Source of the DNA: Sulfolobus islandicus Y.N.15.51
GTDB taxonomy: Archaea; Thermoproteota; Thermoprotei_A; Sulfolobales; Sulfolobaceae
Direction of reading: 5' to 3'
Assembly (NCBI RefSeq): GCF_000022485.1
Contig: NC_012623.1
Location: forward strand, 2,728,674 to 2,792,673
DNA length: 64,000 bases
Position numbers and translations under genes: made by a program. Below the pieces are notes generated by a model. That model was given only the letters and a program-made list of their open reading frames with translations. It made no database searches and was not told the DNA's origin. Numbering within the stretch: position 1 is the stretch's first letter; every line of letters begins with the position of its first letter. This document shows positions 47,077-54,919 of this stretch, piece by piece.

Positions 47077-47264
47077 AAGCGTTATTTGAATTTTAAAAAT
47101 AAAAGAGTTTTAGAAACTTCTTATTTTAAAGACACATTTATACAAGGCGAGATAACTGGTACTACAATTTTTAGTGATAAAAACTATCTCATAAAAAGAG
47201 TGAGTGTGGCGTTCAGTAATAAACCTTTCGGCCAAACTTCAAGCATAGTGTCAACTAAGATTGC

Positions 47265-47289
47265 CACGTGGGTCCTTTCAACCCACGTG
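47265..47289. repeat. Perfect inverted repeat, 9-bp arms
   Basis: CACGTGGGT (47265-47273) and ACCCACGTG (47281-47289) flank a 7-base loop. It lies about 28 bp beyond the stop of the IS1111-like transposase, where that subgroup carries subterminal repeats or its guide RNA. It could also be a terminator. Confidence 0.6.
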
Positions 47290-47316
47290 ACGATTCGGGG
47301 AGAAGGGTTTCTTTAA

Positions 47317-47953
47317 TTATTTGGGCTCATAAGGCTTATTATTATACCATACACTCCATATAATCCTAGCCAACTTTCTAGCCAAAGCAGTGTAGAACTT
47401 CTTACCTTTTAACCTATCCCTATGAGACTCATAAAACTTCAACAATGTTGGGTTCCTAGAATAATTCCTCCCTGCCAAGAAGTAAAGCAAACTACACAAG
47501 TACTTATTACCCCTCTTCGAAATACCCTTACTTATTACAGCTTTTCCACTCCTTTCCACAACTGGATCTAAACCACAATAAGCCACAAAGGACTCTGGTT
47601 TAGGAAAACGCTTAACATCACCAACAATACCAATAATAATACCAGCTGCAAGCCTCCCAATTCCCGGGATTGTTAATAAAACGTGATTATCCGGTACTTG
47701 TTCCTCGATCATCCTCCTAACTTCTTTCAATTTCTCTTGCGTTTCTAGGAGTGTTTTTGCTAGGACTTTGATTTCTTCAACTACTATTGGTGTGTATTCT
47801 AGTTGGTATAGTTCTTCTTGTGTAAAATCTCCTTTTGCGAGTTTTTCTAACCTTTCCTTGCTTATCTTGTTGTTGTCGCTTACTAGGAATAGTGTTCTCT
47901 CTAACCTGTTCTTGTACTTTACTTCTATGTCCTTGAGAGAGTGTCCAGAATGC
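47317..47953 (-). pseudogene. IS110/IS1111-type transposase, C-terminal half
   Basis: The frame encodes the Tnp20 domain: 'HVLLTIPGIGRLAAGIIIGI', 'PKPESFVAYCGLDPVVERSG', 'ISKRGNKYLCSLLYFLA' and a final 'SVWYNNKPYEPK'. The N-terminal DEDD half lies at 49214-49689, and the two are separated by a 1.26-kb DDE element inserted at 47953/49216. This family is clearly different from the IS110 copies at both ends of the window. Confidence 0.82.
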
Positions 47954-48115
47954 AAATAATTCAATAAATATAATGTGATAGAAAAACAATATTATAACTA
48001 GTTGAGAATAGAAGTCAATTATATCTTTCAATATGAGGGAAGATTAATATTTTATTGTAATATAAAATAACTTATAGTTGAGAAAAAATGAATTTCAAAC
48101 ATACCCCATATTATT

Positions 48116-48144
48116 CTAGTTAACCCTAGCCTAGGGTTAACTAG
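48116..48144. terminator. Long palindrome at the transposase 3' end
   Basis: CTAGTTAACCCTAG, one central C, then CTAGGGTTAACTAG: 14-bp perfect arms with no real loop. It overlaps the stop codon of the DDE transposase (48137-48139). In RNA it would be a strong hairpin limiting transcription; as DNA it could be a protein site or block incoming transcripts. Confidence 0.55.
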
Positions 48145-49075
48145 AGAGTTTGACAAATTCCTCTTGCGGAACTTTTGCTAACACGGAAGTGTAAATCAAG
48201 GAATTGTAAATTATTCCAATAACGTAAACAAAAACCTCAACCATATCCTTGTTAATAGCGTAAGGTCTCCAATACCTCTTCAAGAAAATACCAAAGAATT
48301 CAACATAACGTCTAAAACTAGAAAAACCAATTATCCAAGTTGAGGGCATTCCCAAGAAACCCCTATCAACAACCTTATAACCACTCATACCAAAACCAAC
48401 CTTATTATCGGGAAAGTTTGCAAACTCAACTTGAATTGCGTGAAGAATCATGGTTGGGGAAATAGCATATAAAACCTTGAAGCCGAAGAAACTCCTACCC
48501 CTCTTCTTCGCAAACTCACCCTTAAATCTACGATGAATCTTAGCCCTCATATAGTAGTAAATTAAGTTTGCTGCTTCCCTAAACTTTCCTTGTCTCAAGT
48601 TGAGTTCTAGCTTTTTCTTTAATGTCTCCTTGTTTCTCTTTCCGAAGGGTACTTCGATTATGTTGGAATCTATTGCCCAGAGTTTGTTAACTTTGCCGTA
48701 TAAGGCACTACTTGGCAAGTAGTTTTCTAGTTTGCTTAGCTTTTCCTCAAGTTCTTTTGCGTATTCCTTGAATGCTTTCTTTATTTCTCCCCTAAGTTTC
48801 TTTGCCCTTCTGTGGTTTTCGGATTTTGACTTGCGTTCTCCTAGAAACCATCTTACTACAATGTCCGTGTAATAGTATGCTTCTACATCTCTGTAGGAGC
48901 ATTGCCATATCATCATGACGATGAGTACTCTAAGTATGTATAGGTCTAGTGATGATAGTGCTTTTGAGGTGATTAGTATGTAGTGCATTTTCAAAAGAGT
49001 TTTATGCCTTGATGATAGTTTATCATAGGGGACCGGGAGATTGTAGTATTCTATCCAAGGTTTCATATCTCCCAA
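48137..49075 (-). CDS. DDE transposase, 312 aa
   Basis: The N-terminal domain is helical ('LSSLDLYILRVLIVMMIWQC'). The catalytic domain has 'KLWAIDSNIIEVPFGKRNKE' (first Asp, about residue 135), 'GMSGYKVVDRGFLGMPSTW' (second Asp, about 236) and a Glu in the C-terminal helices. The layout resembles the IS4/IS5-like DDE elements of Sulfolobales, but I cannot name the element. It looks intact. An inverted repeat (49027-49103) spans its 5' end. Confidence 0.8.
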   Translation of the reverse strand: MGDMKPWIEYYNLPVPYDKLSSRHKTLLKMHYILITSKALSSLDLYILRVLIVMMIWQCSYRDVEAYYYTDIVVRWFLGERKSKSENHRRAKKLRGEIKKAFKEYAKELEEKLSKLENYLPSSALYGKVNKLWAIDSNIIEVPFGKRNKETLKKKLELNLRQGKFREAANLIYYYMRAKIHRRFKGEFAKKRGRSFFGFKVLYAISPTMILHAIQVEFANFPDNKVGFGMSGYKVVDRGFLGMPSTWIIGFSSFRRYVEFFGIFLKRYWRPYAINKDMVEVFVYVIGIIYNSLIYTSVLAKVPQEEFVKLSS

Positions 49076-49103
49076 TCCTTGTACTACGTCTTCCCGGTCC
49101 CCT
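49027..49103. repeat. Inverted repeat around the DDE transposase start
   Basis: AGGGGACCGGGA (49027-49038) and TCCCGGTCCCCT (49092-49103) are perfectly complementary, 53 bases apart, with further partial matches inside. The start codon at 49075-49073 is in the loop. A folded 5' end could hold transposase expression low, particularly on read-through transcripts. Confidence 0.5.
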
Positions 49104-49213
49104 TTAAGTATTACTCAAGATTTTACTCCAAGTGAAAATTCAAAATTTCTCAAGAGTTTATGCTTTCTTTTGAGTTATTATCTATAAACTTATACATAGA
49201 TTTATTGAATTAT

Positions 49214-49689
49214 TTACACTTGGGATGCTCTCTTGAGGAAGAGGTAAAGTGTTACCATTTCCCTCAAGGGGTTATACTCGTACTCCTTTGCCTTATCAAC
49301 CATGTTTTCTATTTTTTCAGCATCGTAAAAATCCGTTTTCTTTCCCCTAAACTCTTTTCTCTTGATAACATGTTTGGGCTTACTTGTAATACTTTTATTC
49401 CTTTCTCCTTGAAGTATTGTGAAGGCCTTATTGCGTAAACTCCCGTAGGTTCTAGGACTATTGTACAAGGTTTCATTTCAAGTATCTCTTCATATCCCTC
49501 TTTGTTGTTCTTGTATTTTCTCACCCTCCCCCTACTAGTTATTAAATAATCTTTTGATACGTCTATTCCTATTACCCCTACCCCTTTGTCACACCTACAT
49601 GCGTGAATTTTATCATAATGTTCAGTCCGACGGTAGGGGTTAGTCACGCCCGTAGCCGAAGACTTTGCTTCAGATAGTGTCTCGACCAT
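49214..49689 (-). pseudogene. IS110/IS1111-type transposase, N-terminal half, frameshifted
   Basis: 'GVIGIDVSKDYLITSRGRV' and 'PCTIVLEPTGVYAIRPSQYF' give the first Asp and Glu of the DEDD domain. The frame then shifts between about 49310 and 49390 to 'EFRGKKTDFYDAEKIENMV' (last two Asp) and 'NPLREMVTLYLFLKRASQ', where the DDE element is inserted. The rest is at 47317-47953. The gene is dead twice over: one frameshift and one insertion. A hairpin (49704-49709 / 49715-49720) lies just upstream. Confidence 0.82.
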
Positions 49690-49742
49690 GTTTCCCCAGC
49701 CGAGGAGAGTATTACTCTCCCCGACTAATAAAACCTATATAG

Positions 49743-50534
49743 GACATAGTGTCGTCATTAAGCTATTTATATTTGTATAACGAGTATTACTTATGGGTAG
49801 GAAGGCTGTAGTTAGGCAAGACGTTTCTTGCCCCTCTTGTGGTAGTCATAATGTTGTTAAGTGCGGTAGGCCTTTGGGTAGGCAGAGGTATTTGTGTAGG
49901 GATTGCGGTAAGTACTTCTTGGGTGACGCTACTTACCATTCCAAGAAGTTGAGGGAGGAGGCTTTGAGGTTGTATGCTAATGGTATGAGTATGAGGGCCA
50001 TATCCAGGGTGCTTAACGTACCTCTAGGTACTGTGTTCACTTGGATTAAGCGTTATGGTGGGCAGAAGTACGAGAAGCTTGTTGAGTTGTGGGGGAAGAC
50101 TAAAGGCTTAGTTAAGGGTAGTGTTGTTACTAAGGTTGTGGATGAGATGTGGGCTTACTTGTACAAGAACACTAGAACATTCTATAAATGAATTTTTACT
50201 TGTTATGTGTACACGAGATTGGAGTTTACCTCATTTACTCTGTGGGCGATAGGGATGAGAATACTTTTCGCAAGGTTAAAAAGTATTTGTTGGATGAGGG
50301 TAGATGGGTGAGCGATGATTATAACTTGTACTTCTGGTTGAAAGACCACACGGTTATCTCACCAGTTAACCCGAACGAGTCCTTTCATTCCTCACTAAGG
50401 GATAGCTTGTACGTTTTAAGAGGGCTACTAAGGCAGTAAATAGGAGCATTAGTACCATGATGTACTTCATAGCCCTAGTCTTATGGGAGAAAAAGCTAAT
50501 ACCAGAATTTGTAGCTTAATGACGACCCTATGTC
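49743..50534 (+). mobile_element. IS1-family insertion sequence, about 0.8 kb
   Basis: Terminal inverted repeats of 23 bp with 22 matches bound it: GACATAGTGTCGTCATTAAG... at 49743-49765 and the complement of GACATAGGGTCGTCATTAAG... at 50512-50534. Size, repeats and the InsA-like zinc ribbon correspond to the small Sulfolobus IS1 element known as ISC796 or a close relative. It ends 13 bp before the second pilin arm. Confidence 0.85.
49793..50518 (+). pseudogene. IS1-family transposase, two frameshifts
   Basis: Frame 1 (49793-50191) has a zinc ribbon 'SCPSCGSHNVVKCGRPLGRQ', an HTH 'NGMSMRAISRVLNVPLGTVF' and 'KVVDEMWAYL' (DDE Asp). Frame 2 (50188-50439) has 'YLIYSVGDRDENTFRKVKKY' and 'PVNPNESFHSSLRD'. 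Frame 3 ends 'AVNRSISTMMYFIALVLWEK' at 50518. The joins near 50190 and 50410 are frame changes, so no complete product can be made without two shifts. IS1 uses a programmed shift in bacteria, but not two. Confidence 0.85.
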
Positions 50535-50547
50535 ACACTCAAGCACT

Positions 50548-51068
<521 letters not shown>

Positions 51069-51138
51069 AATTTTGCAAAAATTTTTATCATAATTCATAT
51101 AAACATTATTATTTAAGCCTTTGCGAATACTAGTATTT

Positions 51139-51504
51139 GTGGAATACCCATATTTTGACTTGAAGACTGCTAGAGAATTGTTACCGTGGCTTAGGGATCG
51201 CTTAATACAATTGAGAAAGATAAAGAATGAGATTGAGATCCTTTTAGTTAATGGTGATAAATATGCTTTGCAACAATACGCTAGTGAGACTAAGAAAATT
51301 ATTGACGAAATCATTTCAAAGGGTATTATACTACGAGACATAGATATAGGCTTAGTTGACTTCCCAGCTATTATAAATAATAAGCCTGCATTTCTTTGTT
51401 GGAAAATAGACGAGGGTGACATAAAGTATTGGCACTATACGGACGAGGGATTTAGAGGGAGAAAGAGGTTAACTGGTTATGAGGATATTCTAAGTTTACG
51501 TTAA
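51139..51504 (+). CDS. DUF2203 family protein, probable GTG start
   Basis: 121 residues from GTG 51139, which is about 26 bp after a TTATTTAAG box (51109-51117). A TTG at 51121 gives six more residues but would lie inside the promoter spacing. Family features: 'DLKTARELLPWLRDRLIQL' near the start, 'ISKGIILRDIDIGLVDFPAI' and 'AFLCWKIDEGDIKYWH', then 'GFRGRKRL'. DUF2203 is widespread and uncharacterised. It precedes the molybdenum enzyme gene by 32 bp in the same direction. Confidence 0.8.
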   Translation: MEYPYFDLKTARELLPWLRDRLIQLRKIKNEIEILLVNGDKYALQQYASETKKIIDEIISKGIILRDIDIGLVDFPAIINNKPAFLCWKIDEGDIKYWHYTDEGFRGRKRLTGYEDILSLR

Positions 51505-51536
51505 ATTTATTTATTTAATTCTCTTAACAATTCCCT

Positions 51537-53726
51537 ATGTACGTTGGTGAAAGAGTAAAAAGAAAAGAGGATTTAAAGTTCATTACTGGTTCTGGACGAT
51601 ACGTTGACGACATTGAGTACCCGGGGACATTATACCTTTATATTGTTAGGAGTAACATTACGCACGCTAAAATTAAGAAGATTGACGTTAGTGACGCTTT
51701 GAAAGTAAATGGTGTTATTGGTGTTATCACTGGTTTGACAATCCCTTTTGAGAATAGACCTAGGAATTGGCCAATGGCCAAGGATGAGATATTATACGTT
51801 GGCCATCCTATTGCAGCAATTTTGGCTACTGATAAATATACAGCAGCTGATGCTGCAGATTCGGTTCAAATAGACTACGAGGAGTTACCTGCAGTTATCG
51901 ATCCAGAAAAGGCTTTGAAAGACGATGTAAAAGCAGTTGAGGGTAAAAGTAATATTGCCTATAAGAAGGTTTATAACGCGGGTGATCCAGATAAAGCCCT
52001 TTCAAACTCAGATATTATATTGGAGGAGAAACTCGAAATTTCAAGGGTTTATCCCTCGCCAATGGAAACTAGAGGATTGCTTTCAGTATATCAAGAGGGT
52101 AGTTTGTTAGTTTACGCATCTACTCAATCCGCCCATTACATGAGAAGGTATTTATTGTCAGCCTTTGGTAACATGGTTAGGGATATAAGAGTTATTCAAG
52201 CTGATGTTGGAGGTGCTTTTGGGGCTAAGTTATTCCCATATGCTGAGGATTTCATAACTGTTTACGCTAGTTTGCAATACAAGAGGCCCGTAAAGTGGGT
52301 TGCTTTAAGGAGTGAGGATATAAGGGGTATGTACCATGGTAGGGGACAGATACACAAGGTTAAGTTTGGAGCTAAAAAGGATGGTACTTTGACTGCAATG
52401 ATAGACGATGCGGTTATTGACTTAGGTGCTGCTTCTCATGGAACTTACTTGGTGGATATAGCAGCTACAATGTTGACTGGACCGTATAAGGTTAGGGATC
52501 TAAGGGTTAATGCTTATGGCGTTTACACGAATAAGACTCCGTTGGATCAATATAGGGGTGCCGGTAGGCCAGAGGCTGCTTTCGTATACGAAAGGATCAT
52601 GGATATTATTTCTGATGAGCTGAAATTGGATCCAATTTACGTTAGAAAAAGGAACTTAATTACTGAATTACCTTATGTTAATCCTCTTGGTCTAAAGTAT
52701 GATTCTGGTAATTACTTAAAGTTACTGGAAAAAGCCGAGAAAGTCTATAGGGAGTTTGAGGAGAGAGCTAATGAGTTGAGAAAACAAGGTAGAAGAATTG
52801 GTGCTGGTTTATCATTTTATCTAGAGCAGAATAACTTTGGTCCTTGGGAGAGCGCTTCAGTTAGGATTAAGGCGGATGGTAAGGTTCAAGTTATAATTGG
52901 TGCAAGTCCACATGGCCAAGGTACTGAAACTGGTATTGCTCAAATCGTTGCCGATGAATTAGAAATAAGTGTTGATGATGTTGAAGTGATCTGGGGCGAT
53001 ACCGCTATTATAGGTGAGGGTTTTGGTACTTACGGTAGTAGGAGTTTAACCTTAGCTGGTAATGCAGCATTATTAGCTGCTAGGAGGGTAAAGGAGAAGG
53101 CTTTGAGGTTAGCTGCACAATTTATGAAGTCAGATGTTCAAGAGCTTGAATATAAGAACGGTGAGGTTATTAATCCTAAGAGTGGTAGAACAATGAGTCT
53201 GAAGGAAATTGCTACTCGTAATATGGCTAGCTTAGGTGGTATTTGGGAGTACAAGGAAGAACCCGGACTGGAAGCTAGTGGATATTTCGGATTTGATAAT
53301 CTAACTTATCCCTACGGTTCACATGTGGTTTTAACAGAGGTTGATGATTCTGGAAAGGTTAAGATACTAGATTATTATGCTATTGACGATATAGGTACTG
53401 TTGTAAATCCAATGTTAGCTGAAGCTCAAGTTATAGGAGGAGTGATTCAAGGCTTTGGTGAAAGTATTTTTGAGGAAATTGTTTACGACGAGAATGGTAA
53501 TTTGCTAACTGGTAATTTGTTTGATTACGCTATTCCAACAGCTGTTGAGGCATTCAATATTAAATGGGAGTACATGGAAGAGGGAAAGTCTAATGCTCCT
53601 TTGCCAGCAAAGGGAATTGGTGAGGGAGCGACAATCGGTACTCCACCGGCTCTTATAAGGGCAATAGAGAAGGCTATTGGTAAGAGGTTAACTAGATTGC
53701 CAAGCAAATTAGAGAATTTAATATAA
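51537..53726 (+). CDS. Molybdenum hydroxylase large subunit (xanthine dehydrogenase/CO dehydrogenase family)
   Basis: 729 residues with the two molybdopterin-binding domains: 'GSGRYVDDIEYPGTLYL' near the N-terminus, 'VIQADVGGAFGAKLFPYAED' (about 220-240), 'QYRGAGRPEAAFVYERIMD' and 'GASPHGQGTETGIAQIVADE'. The catalytic base Glu is in 'GIGEGATIGTPPALIRAI' (about residue 696). The CODH active-site loop with Cys is absent, so this is an aldehyde-oxidase-like enzyme. The medium (FAD) and small (2Fe-2S) subunits are not in this window. Confidence 0.9.
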   Translation: MYVGERVKRKEDLKFITGSGRYVDDIEYPGTLYLYIVRSNITHAKIKKIDVSDALKVNGVIGVITGLTIPFENRPRNWPMAKDEILYVGHPIAAILATDKYTAADAADSVQIDYEELPAVIDPEKALKDDVKAVEGKSNIAYKKVYNAGDPDKALSNSDIILEEKLEISRVYPSPMETRGLLSVYQEGSLLVYASTQSAHYMRRYLLSAFGNMVRDIRVIQADVGGAFGAKLFPYAEDFITVYASLQYKRPVKWVALRSEDIRGMYHGRGQIHKVKFGAKKDGTLTAMIDDAVIDLGAASHGTYLVDIAATMLTGPYKVRDLRVNAYGVYTNKTPLDQYRGAGRPEAAFVYERIMDIISDELKLDPIYVRKRNLITELPYVNPLGLKYDSGNYLKLLEKAEKVYREFEERANELRKQGRRIGAGLSFYLEQNNFGPWESASVRIKADGKVQVIIGASPHGQGTETGIAQIVADELEISVDDVEVIWGDTAIIGEGFGTYGSRSLTLAGNAALLAARRVKEKALRLAAQFMKSDVQELEYKNGEVINPKSGRTMSLKEIATRNMASLGGIWEYKEEPGLEASGYFGFDNLTYPYGSHVVLTEVDDSGKVKILDYYAIDDIGTVVNPMLAEAQVIGGVIQGFGESIFEEIVYDENGNLLTGNLFDYAIPTAVEAFNIKWEYMEEGKSNAPLPAKGIGEGATIGTPPALIRAIEKAIGKRLTRLPSKLENLI

Positions 53727-53818
53727 AATTCTCCTTTTTTATAAAGTAATTTAAAATTCTTTTGACAGTAGTATAGATAGAAAGCTATTTAAGTAAAAAT
53801 AAACACTGTTAAAGCAGT

Positions 53819-54226
53819 ATGACTCAAGTAATAGAATCCTATTCCTCACCATTTTATAAGAACATAATCGATTTACCTCCATCAATGGTTAGGAAATTAT
53901 GGAAAAGTGGAAAGATAATAATACTCGATATTAGAACACCACAGGAATATGAGGACCATCACATACCGGGGGCGATCTTAGCACCCCTAGACTATCTAGA
54001 ACATTTAACTGAACTTTTCGAAGATAGGGAAGTTGCAGTAGTTTGTGAACACGGAAATAGGGCTAGTTATGCCACATACGGTATGCCTCATCTTTACAAG
54101 AAAAAGGCTTACTATATGATTGGTGGAATGGCATTATGGATGGCAATGGGTTACGAAGTGGAAAGTGGAATGGACGAAAATGGAGTGTTATGGCAAAAGA
54201 TTCTAGAAATGAAATTCAACTATTAA
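53819..54226 (+). CDS. Rhodanese-domain protein
   Basis: 135 residues, a single rhodanese domain. 'IIILDIRTPQEYEDHHIPGA' (about 33-52) is the CH2A motif, and Cys76 in 'VVCEHGNRASYAT' is the catalytic cysteine with a six-residue loop sized for sulfur transfer. 'MIGGMALWMAMGYEVESG' closes the domain. It may carry sulfane sulfur in the cytoplasm. It overlaps the convergent pilin-like gene by 11 bp. Confidence 0.92.
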   Translation: MTQVIESYSSPFYKNIIDLPPSMVRKLWKSGKIIILDIRTPQEYEDHHIPGAILAPLDYLEHLTELFEDREVAVVCEHGNRASYATYGMPHLYKKKAYYMIGGMALWMAMGYEVESGMDENGVLWQKILEMKFNY

Positions 54227-54614
54227 CAAGCTGAGCCTCCACTGGAACGTAAATAGTATTTTGGTTAGTTACTATTACTAGAGTCAAAGTTACTGTTTGT
54301 AACCCATTAGGAAAGGTAAATCCAGTGTTAATAGTATATTTATGTTGGCCTATCGATAGCGTATAGTCAATGTTATGCAAAGTTGTGCTGTAGATTATCC
54401 CTACTATCTTAGCATTGCTAAAGGAATTTTCCAAGGTGATGTTGAGTTTACCATCTTGTGTTATGAGAGCTGTACCTATTTGTCTTACTTCTCCATAGCT
54501 GCTTCCAAAATACCCCAGATATCCGAACAATATAGAAATTACTGTTATAGCTAAGATTACTGAGGCTAGTATCACTATCATCATTGTCAAGGAATCACTT
54601 AAACCTTTTCTCAT
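54216..54614 (-). CDS. Pilin-like protein with class III signal, 132 aa
   Basis: The N-terminus 'MRKGLSDSLTMMIVILASVI' and following hydrophobic helix have the archaeal type IV pilin or archaellin layout, with cleavage likely near Gly-Leu-Ser. The 100-residue C-terminal domain is beta-rich. It is not closely related to the pilin at 43753 beyond the signal. No other pilus genes adjoin, so it would have to use a shared assembly machine. Orientation is opposite to the rhodanese gene. Confidence 0.75.
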   Translation of the reverse strand: MRKGLSDSLTMMIVILASVILAITVISILFGYLGYFGSSYGEVRQIGTALITQDGKLNITLENSFSNAKIVGIIYSTTLHNIDYTLSIGQHKYTINTGFTFPNGLQTVTLTLVIVTNQNTIYVPVEAQLVNS

Positions 54615-54919
54615 ATGTGTTATTTAGTTTTCGATGAATATAAATTAGACCGTTTTATATAGATTTTTTGTACTGATTTTTATATATAGTTATACGAGTC
54701 TAGTGAAAAAGGTTTATATAGAATAGATATCGTTGATATTCTGCTACAATGAAGAATACGAAACACCAGGTCCTTTAGGGTATAGCAAATACCGAACTTT
54801 AATCAAAACTAAGAGGTTCATATATGTGAAGAGTCCTCTGATCCTCCTAAAAATACCCTTGATAACGAGTTTTCAAGTTAATAGAAAACACTTTAAACCT
54901 TATTATATCATAAAAACAC
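54615..54919. other. Gap of about 300 bp
   Basis: It holds presumed divergent promoters for the pilin-like gene and the M1 peptidase; a TATA-like TTTATATA lies near 54711-54719. A 64-codon frame with TTG start (54733-54927) covers most of it, but it overlaps the peptidase start and has unconvincing composition, so it is not called. Confidence 0.5.

Larger units (their letters stand above)
47954..49215 (-). mobile_element. DDE insertion sequence, about 1.26 kb, inside an IS1111-type gene
   Basis: The ends are marked by 16-bp perfect terminal inverted repeats: AAATAATTCAATAAAT at 47954-47969 and its complement at 49200-49215. It carries one transposase gene. I see no clear target duplication at the junctions, so the exact outermost bases are uncertain. 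The split transposase on both sides confirms the insertion. Confidence 0.75.

Noticed and set aside
47017-47316. 99-codon plus-strand frame running out of the ATPase-like gene
   Set aside because: Its first third is antisense to a better gene and its end runs through a perfect palindrome. The middle looks somewhat protein-like, but I cannot support a gene.
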